Shown here piece by piece: positions 8,559 through 16,662 of a stretch of DNA of 64,000 nt. The notes under the pieces are model-generated. The model did not search any database, was not told where the DNA came from, and worked only from the letters and a program-made list of their open reading frames with translations. This stretch comes from Porticoccus sp041395745 (lineage in GTDB: Bacteria; Pseudomonadota; Gammaproteobacteria; Pseudomonadales; Porticoccaceae). The stretch's first letter is position 1, and each line of letters opens with the position of its first letter. The position numbers and the translations under genes were made by a program. The DNA lies in NCBI GenBank assembly GCA_041395745.1, contig JAWKZV010000002.1, positions 558,001 through 622,000 on the forward strand, read 5' to 3'.

Positions 8559-9596
8559 ATGATCGAAACCGACCGACTGATTTCCCCAGAAGCCTCCGTC
8601 CAGGAAGATCGTTTTGACCGTGCTATCCGTCCCCTGAGCCTTGCCGACTACGTCGGTCAGCAGGCGGTGCGCGAACAGCTGGAAATCTTTATCGGTGCGG
8701 CGAAGAAAAGAGGCGAACCGCTGGATCACACCTTGGTGTTTGGTCCGCCGGGACTGGGTAAGACCACGCTGGCACATATCATTGCCAATGAGCTGGGGGT
8801 GGCATTAAAGACCACTTCCGGACCGGTACTGGAAAAAGCCGGGGATCTGGCGGCGCTGATGACCAATCTTGAGCCGGGAGATGTGCTGTTTATCGACGAG
8901 ATCCATCGTCTCAGTCCGGTGGTGGAAGAGGTGATCTATCCAGCGATGGAGGATTACCAGCTGGATATCATGATCGGCGAAGGTCCCGCGGCCCGCTCGA
9001 TCAAGCTGGATCTGCCGCCCTTTACCCTGGTGGGGGCGACGACCCGAGCGGGATTGCTGACTTCACCCCTGCGGGATCGCTTTGGCATCGTGCAGCGGCT
9101 GGAGTTTTATTCGGTGGCGGACCTTAGCCATATCGTTTCCCGTTCTGCCTCCATCCTTGGCGTGAACATGGACCAGCAGGGGGCTGTGGAAATCGCCCGG
9201 CGCTCCCGGGGTACCCCGCGGATCGCCAACCGTCTTTTGCGAAGGGTACGGGATTACGCAGAGATTAAAGCGGATGGTCGGGTCACTGCCGAAGTGGCGG
9301 ATCAGGCCCTGAATATGTTGAATGTGGATGCCATGGGCTTTGATCACATGGACCGCCGCCTGCTGCTGACCATCATGGAAAAATTTGCCGGCGGGCCGGT
9401 GGGTGTCGAGAGTCTGGCAGCCGCTATCAGCGAAGAGCGGGACACCATCGAAGATGTCCTCGAGCCCTACCTGATCCAGCAGGGCTATGTGATGAGAACA
9501 CCCCGGGGGCGGATGGTGACGCAACTCGCCTACGAACATTTTGGCTTGCGGAGTCCGGATAACATGAACCGGCAATCGGATTTGATGGAGAAATGA
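8559..9596 (+). CDS. ruvB: Holliday-junction branch-migration ATPase RuvB
   Basis: A 345-residue AAA+ ring motor that drives branch migration with RuvA. It has Walker A FGPPGLGKTTLAH, Walker B FIDEIHRL, sensor and arginine-finger region around GATTRAGLLTSPLRDRF, and a C-terminal winged helix ending near TPRGRMVTQLAYEHFGL. The length fits the family (E. coli 336). The stop overlaps the ybgC start by four bases, linking the recombination genes to the Tol-Pal operon as in Pseudomonas. Confidence 0.98.
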   Translation: MIETDRLISPEASVQEDRFDRAIRPLSLADYVGQQAVREQLEIFIGAAKKRGEPLDHTLVFGPPGLGKTTLAHIIANELGVALKTTSGPVLEKAGDLAALMTNLEPGDVLFIDEIHRLSPVVEEVIYPAMEDYQLDIMIGEGPAARSIKLDLPPFTLVGATTRAGLLTSPLRDRFGIVQRLEFYSVADLSHIVSRSASILGVNMDQQGAVEIARRSRGTPRIANRLLRRVRDYAEIKADGRVTAEVADQALNMLNVDAMGFDHMDRRLLLTIMEKFAGGPVGVESLAAAISEERDTIEDVLEPYLIQQGYVMRTPRGRMVTQLAYEHFGLRSPDNMNRQSDLMEK

Positions 9597-9994
9597 CGAA
9601 AGAATACTGTCTACCCATTCGCGTCTATGTGGAAGATACAGACGCGGGTGGCATCGTCTACTACGCCAATTACCTGAAATACCTTGAACGAGCCCGCACA
9701 GAACTGATGCGGTCGCTGGGTTATGACAAGCCGGCGCTGTTCGATGGTATGCAGTTCGTAGTGCATTCGGTGGAGTTGAAATACCGCGTTCCAGCCGTGC
9801 TGGACGATGAAATTGTCGCCACTGCCCGTCTGATCGGGGTGACCAGAACATCGTTCACCATTGCGCAGGCTGTCGTGCGCGGTGAACAGATTTTAGTGGA
9901 AGGGGTGGTCAAGGCCGCTTGTATCGATCACCAGTCCAAGCGACCGACCGCCATTCCGGCAGACATGCTGCAGACCCTTAAGGCTGCCCTTTAA
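9593..9994 (+). CDS. ybgC: Tol-Pal-associated acyl-CoA thioesterase YbgC
   Basis: A 133-residue hotdog-fold thioesterase. The 4-hydroxybenzoyl-CoA thioesterase-type active site is visible in YVEDTDAGGIVYYANYLKY (residues 12-30), with the conserved aspartate of DTDAGG. In E. coli the enzyme hydrolyses acyl-CoAs or acyl-ACP and is tied to phospholipid metabolism at the envelope; physiological substrate here is inferred. It is the first gene of the tol-pal cluster, overlaps ruvB, and is followed by tolQ after 21 bases. Confidence 0.95.
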   Translation: MTKEYCLPIRVYVEDTDAGGIVYYANYLKYLERARTELMRSLGYDKPALFDGMQFVVHSVELKYRVPAVLDDEIVATARLIGVTRTSFTIAQAVVRGEQILVEGVVKAACIDHQSKRPTAIPADMLQTLKAAL

Positions 9995-10015
9995 CCAAAA
10001 CACGGGAGTACCCTG

Positions 10016-10690
10016 GTGAACGAACATTTGTCCCTTTGGAGCCTGATAGCCAACGCTACCCTGCTGGTGCAGTTTGTCATGCTGCTGCTGTTTTTCTCCT
10101 CCATTATTTCATGGGTGATGATTGTGCAGCGGGGCCTCTACCTAAGGCATGCCGGTCACGAGCTCAGACGTTTCGAGGACAACTTCTGGTCAGGCATCGA
10201 CCTCAATCAGCTCTACCATGACTCCGGTGCACAGGGAGCTGTGGAAGGCCTTGCCAGCGTGTTTCGTTCCGGCTACCGGGAGTTCAATCGCCTGGCCCAG
10301 CAGAGCAGTGCCGACCCCGATGCGGTCATGGAGGGGGCGGAACGCTCCATGCGCGTGGCCCTGTCCCGGGAAGAAGAGCGTCTCAATCGCAATCTGCCTT
10401 TTCTGGCCAGTGTTGCTTCGGTAAGCCCCTATATCGGCCTGTTTGGAACTGTTTGGGGCATCATGAATGCTTTCCGCGGTCTTGCGACTGTTCAACAGGC
10501 CACCCTCGCTACAGTGGCGCCCGGTATTTCCGAAGCGCTGATTGCCACGGCTATGGGCCTGTTTGCAGCGATTCCGGCGGTGCTGGCCTACAACCGTTAT
10601 TCGGCCTCGGCAGATAGTATCTACAGCTCCTATCAAACCTTTGCGGAGGAGTTTTCCAGCATCCTCCATCGCCGTATCCACGGTGACTGA
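10016..10690 (+). CDS. tolQ: Tol-Pal system proton-channel subunit TolQ
   Basis: Inner-membrane protein of the TolQRA motor, homologous to ExbB and MotA, that uses proton flow to energise TolA during outer-membrane invagination at division. The 224-residue protein has one helix near residues 17-40 and two more in the second half (around LPFLASVASVSPYIGLFGTVWGIM and LIATAMGLFAAIPAVLAYNRY), with the conserved large cytoplasmic loop between. The start is GTG after gggag. tolR follows two bases after its stop codon. Confidence 0.97.
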   Translation: MNEHLSLWSLIANATLLVQFVMLLLFFSSIISWVMIVQRGLYLRHAGHELRRFEDNFWSGIDLNQLYHDSGAQGAVEGLASVFRSGYREFNRLAQQSSADPDAVMEGAERSMRVALSREEERLNRNLPFLASVASVSPYIGLFGTVWGIMNAFRGLATVQQATLATVAPGISEALIATAMGLFAAIPAVLAYNRYSASADSIYSSYQTFAEEFSSILHRRIHGD

Positions 10691-10692
10691 AA

Positions 10693-11121
10693 ATGAAGAG
10701 TCCCCACCAGAAAAGGCGGTTGGTCGCGGAAATCAACGTGGTGCCCTACATCGATGTGATGTTGGTGCTGTTGATCGTGTTCATGGTCACTGCACCGCTG
10801 CTGATGCAAGGCGTCAAGGTGGAGTTGCCCCAGGCGCCATCGGCGCCCCTGGACGATAAGGACCTGGAGCCGCTTATCGTGTCCGTCAAGGCCGATGGTA
10901 CTTTTTATCTGGATCTCGGCAATGGTCAGAACGAGCAGCAGACCCTGGATGTCATTGTCGACAAGGTAAAGAAAGTCATGGGTGTGCAGCCGAAAACACC
11001 GGTACTGGTATGGGGCGACAAGTCTGTAGATTACGGCACTGTGGTCAAGCTCATGAGTGAACTGCAGGGTGCGGGCGCTCCCTCGGTGGGATTGGTAACC
11101 GAGCCTCCGGGAAAAAATTAA
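10693..11121 (+). CDS. tolR: Tol-Pal system subunit TolR
   Basis: A 142-residue ExbD/TolR protein: one N-terminal helix containing the proton-translocating aspartate in VVPYIDVMLVLLIVFMV (D near residue 20), then a periplasmic peptidoglycan-binding domain ending with GLVTEPP. It forms the ion channel with TolQ and anchors the complex. It is spaced two bases from tolQ and five from tolA. Confidence 0.97.
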   Translation: MKSPHQKRRLVAEINVVPYIDVMLVLLIVFMVTAPLLMQGVKVELPQAPSAPLDDKDLEPLIVSVKADGTFYLDLGNGQNEQQTLDVIVDKVKKVMGVQPKTPVLVWGDKSVDYGTVVKLMSELQGAGAPSVGLVTEPPGKN

Positions 11122-11126
11122 CAGCC

Positions 11127-11846
11127 GTGTTTTCCGGGAGAGCTTCTTCATTCACTGTGGCCGTGCTGGTCAGCCTGTTGCTTCACGCTGGCGTGTTGGC
11201 GCTGATGATTGTTCACTGGGAGCCGGAACATAAGCAGCGCAAAGTGGCGCCGCCCAAATTTGTGAATGCAAAGTTGATGGTTCTGGAACAGAAAGCCAAG
11301 CCTCAGCCGAAACCGGTGGTCAAACCGAAGCCAGCACCCAAGCCGACGCCGAAACCGGCGCCCAAGCCCGCTCCGAAACCAGCGCCAAAGCCGGCTCCCA
11401 AACCGGTGCCGAAGCCTGTGGCGAAACCGGCTCCCAAACCAGTGCCGAAGCCGGAGCCCAAGCAGGATAAAAAACAGCTGGAGCAGCAGTTGGCCAGTGC
11501 GCTGGCCCAGGAAGAAGAGTTTCTGGCGGCCTCCAATGACGAGGAGATTGCTGCCAGTTATCACGACTACATTTTTGAGCGAATTGCCGCCAACTGGAGT
11601 CGCCCGCCAAGCGCTCGCAGGGATATGGAAGTAGAGCTGCTGGTGCAACTGGTGCCCACAGGACAGGTCATCAGTGTTACGGTGGTGCATTCCAGTGGAA
11701 ACTCGGCGTTCGATCGCTCGGCGGAACAGGCGGTTCACAAGGTGGGCCGTTTTGAAAAGTTGCAGGAAATTAAGGATCCAAGGGTTTTCGAAAAATATTT
11801 TCGAAAACTCAGGCTGGTATTCAAACCGGAAGATTTGAGGTTATAG
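11127..11846 (+). CDS. tolA: Cell-envelope integrity protein TolA
   Basis: TolA spans the periplasm and connects the TolQR motor to TolB/Pal. The 239-residue protein has an N-terminal membrane helix (about residues 9-27), a strongly repetitive Pro-Lys linker made of tandem PKP/APKP units at roughly residues 55-112, a short Gln/Glu-rich helix, and the C-terminal TolA domain (SYHDYIFERIAANWSRPPSA onward) with the TonB-like fold. It is much shorter than E. coli TolA (421) because the linker is a proline-lysine rod instead of a long alanine-rich helix. The start is GTG. The family is certain; the linker style varies among gammaproteobacteria. Confidence 0.95.
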   Translation: MFSGRASSFTVAVLVSLLLHAGVLALMIVHWEPEHKQRKVAPPKFVNAKLMVLEQKAKPQPKPVVKPKPAPKPTPKPAPKPAPKPAPKPAPKPVPKPVAKPAPKPVPKPEPKQDKKQLEQQLASALAQEEEFLAASNDEEIAASYHDYIFERIAANWSRPPSARRDMEVELLVQLVPTGQVISVTVVHSSGNSAFDRSAEQAVHKVGRFEKLQEIKDPRVFEKYFRKLRLVFKPEDLRL

Positions 11847-11849
11847 CTT

Positions 11850-13139
11850 GTGAGAAAAAAACAGGGATTACTTATCTCGCTGTCTTTATTTTTACTGTCG
11901 TGGCTGTCTCCGGCCATGGCTGAATTTACTGTTGAAATTACCCAGGGGATGGATAACCCCACCCGCATTGCTATTTCGCCGGTGACCCAGGCCGGGCTGG
12001 CCCTGCCGGAAGATATCAGCAATATCGTTTCTGCTGACCTGGAGCGCAGTGGCCTGTTCAGCCCGATTCCGCGCCAGAACATGCTGTCCTTTCCTGCGAC
12101 GATCAAGGATGTCTATTACCGGGACTGGCGTATTCTCGGCGCTGAATATCTGGTTGTCGGAACTGCCGTCAACCAGGAAGGGCGCTACAAGATTACTTTC
12201 AGCCTGGTCGAGATTACCGGTGGCCGTACAGTGTTCACCAAAGTGGTGGATGGAGGTCCCTCGCAGGTCCGGGATATGGCTCACTACATCAGCGATCAGG
12301 TATACGAGGCCATCACAGGTATTCCCGGGGCATTTTCAACCCGAGTTGCCTATGTGACAGCATACCCGCTCAATGGCAAGATGAATTTCCGCCTGATGGT
12401 TTCCGATGCCGACGGTTTCCGGGAGCGCATGCTGTTGGAATCCAAGCAGCCGATAATGTCTCCGGCCTGGTCGCCTGATGCCCGGGAGCTGGTTTATGTG
12501 TCATTTGAGACAGGCAGGCCGGCGATTTTCCGCCAACAGTTGGCTTCGGGTGCCCGTCAACAGCTGACCAACTTCCGCGGATTGAACGGTGCGCCATCCT
12601 GGTCACCGGATGGGAGAAAACTGGCGTTGGTGCTGTCCAAAGACGGCAACCCGGAAATTTATACCTATGATTTGATCACAAAACAGTTTTCCCGGATCAC
12701 CAGTCACTTTGCTATCGACACGGAACCAAACTGGACCCCCGATGGAAAGTCACTAATATTTACCTCGGATAGGGGGGGTACCCCACAAATTTATAAACTG
12801 ACCATTGCAACTGGACAGGTAGAACGATTAACCTTCGCGGGGTCGTACAACGCCAGACCAAGACTTGCTCCTGATGGGCGCACTTTAGTTATGGTGCACC
12901 GCGAGAATGGAAGTTTTCATATCGCAACACAGGATCTGGTTACGGGCGACCTTCGAGTTTTAACACAAACGTATCTGGATGAGTCCCCATCTGTTGCCCC
13001 CAATGGTGCTATGCTTCTCTACGCTACCAAACAAGGTAACAAGGGAGTACTGGCGGCTGTTTCACTGGATGCGGGTGTGAAATTTTTATTGCCAGCAAGG
13101 TTCGGGGATGTCCGCGAGCCAGCCTGGTCACCAAAATAA
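11850..13139 (+). CDS. tolB: Tol-Pal periplasmic beta-propeller protein TolB
   Basis: A 429-residue periplasmic protein with a signal peptide (cleavage likely after MAEF-proximal AMA, about residue 24), an N-terminal alpha/beta domain and a six-bladed propeller carrying repeated PxWSPDG/A motifs (for example MSPAWSPDARELVYVS and GAPSWSPDGRKLALVL). TolB cycles between Pal and TolA. The start is GTG, four bases after the tolA stop codon. The last third has somewhat lower GC than the rest of the operon but no break in the frame. Confidence 0.97.
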   Translation: MRKKQGLLISLSLFLLSWLSPAMAEFTVEITQGMDNPTRIAISPVTQAGLALPEDISNIVSADLERSGLFSPIPRQNMLSFPATIKDVYYRDWRILGAEYLVVGTAVNQEGRYKITFSLVEITGGRTVFTKVVDGGPSQVRDMAHYISDQVYEAITGIPGAFSTRVAYVTAYPLNGKMNFRLMVSDADGFRERMLLESKQPIMSPAWSPDARELVYVSFETGRPAIFRQQLASGARQQLTNFRGLNGAPSWSPDGRKLALVLSKDGNPEIYTYDLITKQFSRITSHFAIDTEPNWTPDGKSLIFTSDRGGTPQIYKLTIATGQVERLTFAGSYNARPRLAPDGRTLVMVHRENGSFHIATQDLVTGDLRVLTQTYLDESPSVAPNGAMLLYATKQGNKGVLAAVSLDAGVKFLLPARFGDVREPAWSPK

Positions 13140-13170
13140 ACAAGTTACATCTTAGTTACAGGAGAAAACA

Positions 13171-13674
13171 ATGAAGACTCAACTGCTCAAATATGGCGCG
13201 ATGGTTACCTTCGTAGCCGCGCTGTTGTCGGGCTGTTCCAGCACTGGCACAGAGGAAGATGCTGGCGCAACTTCAATGCCCAGTAATGCCGTATCCACTG
13301 GTGCGGTAAGTACTGGTGATGTTGGTGGCTCTACCCTGGGCACCGACAGCTCTGTTGCACGCGTTTTCTATTTTGAATTCGACAAGGCTGTGCTGAACGC
13401 CGAATCCCGTGCGGCTCTGCGTCTGCATGCCGAGTGGCTGCGTGCACATCCGGCGGTAACCATCCGTCTGGAAGGTCACGCTGACGAGCGCGGTACCCGT
13501 GAGTACAACATGGCTCTGGGTGAGCGTCGTGCCAACGCCGTTCGCGATTTCCTGGCTCAGGAAGGTGTGAACGCAGGCGTAATGGAAGTGATCAGCTACG
13601 GTGAAGAAAGCCCCGCGGCTCTGGGTAGCAACGATGCTTCCTGGGCTCTGAACCGTCGCGTAGAGATGAAATAA
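13171..13674 (+). CDS. pal: Peptidoglycan-associated lipoprotein Pal
   Basis: A 167-residue outer-membrane lipoprotein. The lipobox LLSGC gives lipidated cysteine at residue 22. A Ser/Thr/Gly-rich linker is followed by an OmpA-like peptidoglycan-binding domain with FEFDKAVL, LEGHADERGTREYNMALGE and RANAVRDFL. It anchors the outer membrane to the cell wall and is the target of TolB. An aggag ribosome site precedes the ATG, 31 bases after tolB. Confidence 0.98.
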   Translation: MKTQLLKYGAMVTFVAALLSGCSSTGTEEDAGATSMPSNAVSTGAVSTGDVGGSTLGTDSSVARVFYFEFDKAVLNAESRAALRLHAEWLRAHPAVTIRLEGHADERGTREYNMALGERRANAVRDFLAQEGVNAGVMEVISYGEESPAALGSNDASWALNRRVEMK

Positions 13675-13693
13675 GGCCACCGCCTATTGAATC

Positions 13694-13727
13694 ACGTCCG
13701 GCGCCCTTAAAACGCGCCGGACGTTTC
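13694..13727 (+). terminator. Strong hairpin after pal
   Basis: A perfect 11-bp stem (acgtccggcgc/gcgccggacgt) with a 9-base loop lies 19 bases after the pal stop codon. Only two T residues follow, so it may stabilise or process the mRNA, or terminate weakly, rather than fully stop transcription before cpoB. Confidence 0.6.
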
Positions 13728-13838
13728 AGGCTAAAGTGACTTATCCCCCGTGTCTTCCTTTACTGCGGTGATGGGGACAACTTCTCGAACTTTCGCTTGT
13801 CAATATCAGGGTCTGCTTGAATCTTAAGGGGTTGACTC

Positions 13839-14633
13839 ATGCGATCGACTATTGCCGGCATTTTGCTTGTCTCGTCGTTACCGTTGGCGCTTCACGCAGC
13901 TGCACCGGTTTCGGAAATTGGCAGTACTCCCAGTAGCAGTACCAGCCGTGCACCCGCCTATACTCCGGCGCCTATCCCAGTTCCCGTCGACCCGGGGGCT
14001 ATTCCCGAATCCCCTGTCTCCCCCGCCGTTGGTGACAGTTTTTCCCAGTTGCAAATGCTTCAGGATGAAGTGCGTACCCTGCGCGGTATGGTAGAAGAGC
14101 TGAACAACGAAGTTCGTCAGTTAAAAGCTCGGCAGCTGGACGATTACATGGATCTGGATCGCCGTATCAGTGGCATGGCAACGGGTGGCGGTGCGGTTTC
14201 ACCGGCATCTGGTTCTCAGAGTGGCGCATCGTCCGTATCTGAGCCTGCAGCGACCCCTTCTGGCGGCGATGAAACAGCTCACTACACCAGTGCTTATGAT
14301 GTCCTGAAGGCCGGTAAAACCACTGAGGCTGCCGCCCTGTTCAAGCAACACATTGAACGCTACCCCAACGGTGCCTATACAGCCAACGCATACTACTGGC
14401 TGGGTGAGATCTATCTGTTGCAAAACGACCTGGAACAGGCCCGTCAGGCATTTGCCATGGTGGTGAACAGTTACCCGGTACACCGCAAGGCATCCGATGC
14501 CACATTCAAGCTGGGGCAGGTGTACCACCTCATGGGTGACAATGCCAAGGCCAAGTCCCTGCTCGAAAAGGCAGCCGCCGGTAATGATAATGCCGCCAAA
14601 CTGGCAAAAAGTTACCTGCAACAGAACTTTTAA
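13839..14633 (+). CDS. cpoB: Cell-division coordinator CpoB (YbgF)
   Basis: A 264-residue periplasmic protein that in E. coli links Tol-Pal outer-membrane constriction to peptidoglycan synthesis by PBP1B. It has a signal peptide (ends near LHAAAP), a proline-rich stretch, a trimerising coiled coil at about residues 68-108 (LQMLQDEVRTLRGMVEELNN), a Ser/Gly linker, and a C-terminal TPR domain (AHYTSAYDVLKAGKTTEAAA to the end). It closes the tol-pal cluster 164 bases after pal and ends at its own terminator. Confidence 0.94.
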   Translation: MRSTIAGILLVSSLPLALHAAAPVSEIGSTPSSSTSRAPAYTPAPIPVPVDPGAIPESPVSPAVGDSFSQLQMLQDEVRTLRGMVEELNNEVRQLKARQLDDYMDLDRRISGMATGGGAVSPASGSQSGASSVSEPAATPSGGDETAHYTSAYDVLKAGKTTEAAALFKQHIERYPNGAYTANAYYWLGEIYLLQNDLEQARQAFAMVVNSYPVHRKASDATFKLGQVYHLMGDNAKAKSLLEKAAAGNDNAAKLAKSYLQQNF

Positions 14634-14645
14634 GCCCGGTTAAGC

Positions 14646-14673
14646 AGTCCGGTTACACTGAGCCGGACTTTTT
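14646..14673 (+). terminator. Terminator after cpoB
   Basis: A stem agtccgg/ccggact with a 10-base loop is followed by a run of five T residues, 12 bases after the cpoB stop codon. Confidence 0.8.
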
Positions 14674-14712
14674 CCGCTAAACTGCGCGGTCTGACTGCGC
14701 AGTAGTATTTCC

Positions 14713-15363
14713 ATGGAACAGACTTCCCTTCGCATTACCGAGATTTTCTATTCCCTTCAGGGCGAATCGTCCACTGTCGGCCTGCCGACGGTGTTTGTGC
14801 GCCTGACCGGTTGCCCGTTGCGCTGTCATTATTGTGATACCGAATACGCCTTTTACGGTGGTGAGCGCAAGACACTCCAACAAGTGCTGGCAGAGGTGGA
14901 GTCCTATGGCACTCCCAGAGTCTGTGTGACCGGTGGTGAGCCGCTGGCGCAGAAAAGCTGCCTGGAGTTGCTGACAGCCTTGTGTGACAGAGGCTATGCC
15001 GTTTCTCTGGAGACATCAGGGGCGCTTTCTGTGGCAGATGTGGATCCGCGCGTGGTCAAGGTGATGGACCTGAAGACGCCCGCTTCGGGAGAAGCGCAGC
15101 GCAACCTCTACGACAATATCCCGTTGCTGGGGGAGCAAGACCAGCTCAAGTTCGTCATCTGCAGTCGGCAGGACTATGAGTGGGCGCGCCTGAAAATGGA
15201 TGAGCTCTCTCTCCGGGAGCGGGTTGGCGAAATACTGTTCTCGCCCAGCCACGGTTCACTCGACGCGACCGAACTGGCCGAGTGGATACTGGCAGACCGA
15301 TTGCCGGTGCGCTTCCAGCTGCAGCTGCACAAATTGCTTTGGAAAGACCAAGCGGGACACTGA
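14713..15363 (+). CDS. queE: 7-carboxy-7-deazaguanine synthase QueE
   Basis: A 216-residue radical SAM enzyme that converts carboxytetrahydropterin to 7-carboxy-7-deazaguanine in queuosine/7-deazaguanine synthesis. The Fe-S cluster motif is CPLRCHYCDTEYAF (CxxxCxxC, residues 36-43), with the GGEP motif at VTGGEPLAQ. It is shorter than E. coli QueE and of the Pseudomonas/Burkholderia type. queC follows six bases after its stop codon, so the two pathway enzymes form an operon. Confidence 0.96.
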   Translation: MEQTSLRITEIFYSLQGESSTVGLPTVFVRLTGCPLRCHYCDTEYAFYGGERKTLQQVLAEVESYGTPRVCVTGGEPLAQKSCLELLTALCDRGYAVSLETSGALSVADVDPRVVKVMDLKTPASGEAQRNLYDNIPLLGEQDQLKFVICSRQDYEWARLKMDELSLRERVGEILFSPSHGSLDATELAEWILADRLPVRFQLQLHKLLWKDQAGH

Positions 15364-15369
15364 TTACAG

Positions 15370-16059
15370 ATGACTGATACAGATAGAAAAGCTGTGGTGC
15401 TGGTTTCCGGTGGCCTGGATTCCACCACAGTACTGGCAATGGCGCGTGGGCAGGGTTTTCGCTGCCACACCCTGAGCTTCGATTATGGCCAGCGTGCCCA
15501 GGCCGAGTTGGCTGCCGCGCGGCGCTGTTCCGAGCAGTTGGGTGCAGAGCAGCACAAGGTGGTTAAACTCGATCTGAGGACCATTGGAGGCTCCGCGCTG
15601 ACCGATGACAGCATCAGTGTGCCGGAAGAGCAGACTACAGGTATTCCTGTAACCTATGTGCCGGCCCGCAACACTATCTTCCTTTCCATTGCTCTTGGGT
15701 GGGCAGAAGTGCTTGATGCGCAGGATATCTTTATCGGCGTCAATGCAGTGGACTACTCCGGTTACCCGGATTGCCGGCCGGAATACATTGAGGCCTTTGA
15801 GAAAATGGCCAACCTCGCCACCAAGGCTGGCGTGGAGGGTAAACACCTCCGCATCAACAAGCCGTTGATCGATCTGACCAAGGCGGAAATCATTCGCGAG
15901 GGGCTGGCCGCCGGTGTGGATTACGCCCTGACGGTATCCTGCTACCAAGCTACTGACGAGGGTTTGGCCTGTGGCAAATGCGATAGTTGTCGCCTGCGCA
16001 AGGCCGGTTTTGAGCAGGCGGGAGTTGCTGATCCGACACGTTATATTTCTTCAAAATAA
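15370..16059 (+). CDS. queC: 7-cyano-7-deazaguanine (preQ0) synthase QueC
   Basis: A 229-residue N-type ATP pyrophosphatase that turns carboxydeazaguanine into preQ0 using ATP and ammonia. It shows the PP-loop VLVSGGLDSTTVLA (residues 12-25) and the C-terminal zinc site CGKCDSCRLRKAGF with an earlier cysteine in SCYQ. The N-terminal residues follow an ATG with little spacing from queE. It is followed by tRNA-Lys; queuosine itself is placed in tRNAs for Asn, Asp, His and Tyr, so that adjacency is not functional. Confidence 0.97.
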   Translation: MTDTDRKAVVLVSGGLDSTTVLAMARGQGFRCHTLSFDYGQRAQAELAAARRCSEQLGAEQHKVVKLDLRTIGGSALTDDSISVPEEQTTGIPVTYVPARNTIFLSIALGWAEVLDAQDIFIGVNAVDYSGYPDCRPEYIEAFEKMANLATKAGVEGKHLRINKPLIDLTKAEIIREGLAAGVDYALTVSCYQATDEGLACGKCDSCRLRKAGFEQAGVADPTRYISSK

Positions 16060-16104
16060 ACACTTGATTTTTGATTCTCTGTAAGTAAGATATGCGCCTC
16101 TTCC

Positions 16105-16180
16105 GGGTCGTTAGCTCAGCTGGTAGAGCAGTTGGCTTTTAACCAATTGGTCACTGGTTCGAATCCAGTACGACCCACCA
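16105..16180 (+). tRNA. tRNA-Lys (anticodon UUU)
   Basis: A 76-base cloverleaf: acceptor stem gggtcgt/acgaccc, D arm agctcagctggtagagc, anticodon loop cttttaa with TTT, T arm with ggttcgaatcc, and an encoded CCA end. A terminator follows 11 bases later. Confidence 0.97.
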
Positions 16181-16191
16181 AATACAAAATC

Positions 16192-16214
16192 GCCGGGCTT
16201 GTCCCGGCTTTTTT
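16192..16214 (+). terminator. Terminator after tRNA-Lys
   Basis: A stem gccggg/cccggc with loop cttgt runs into six T residues. Confidence 0.88.
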
Positions 16215-16662
16215 GTGCCTGCATTTTGGGGTGAAGGACACCATCGTCGAGCCGGATTTCTCTATCCCATTTTGTCGCGATAAACAGCCTGTACCTGCTG
16301 GCTCATAACCCTGGGAGATGGCTTTGCTGAATTGGCTGAGTCACCAGGCTCGCTGTATTGGTCAGCGGTCTTTCAATAGATACGGTAGGCAATACATACG
16401 GCGATCGCAGCTGGAATATGCAAATTTCCTTTGTGAACATTTCAGAAAAAAACCACTTGGCCGATAGTCCTTACAGGATACATTCTTCAGTTGTAGGCGC
16501 CTCATGTGGAGTGTTTGTTCACAGACTTTGCATCGGGGTGGGCATAAGCTGCAAGGGCAGGGAAGTACAGGGATAAGGCATCTACAGCCCGGAAAAGGAA
16601 AGAGGGGTGAGCTAACAGGGCAGTTCGATTTGGAAACAGATACCGCTTTGGGTGAAATAATA
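16215..16662 (+). other. Intergenic region before the GAF-GGDEF gene; no gene recognised
   Basis: About 450 bases without a supported gene. The diguanylate cyclase frame stays open back to 16504, but that upstream part encodes no recognisable domain and lacks a good ribosome site. I see no riboswitch or tRNA. It should contain the promoter of the downstream gene. Confidence 0.5.

Noticed and set aside
14634..14712. A preQ1 or preQ0 riboswitch before queE
   Set aside because: The gap is only 79 bases and holds the cpoB terminator; no pseudoknot aptamer is seen.
16504..16662. N-terminal extension of the GAF-GGDEF protein
   Set aside because: No ribosome site or domain support, and the ATG at 16663 gives the expected coiled-coil start.
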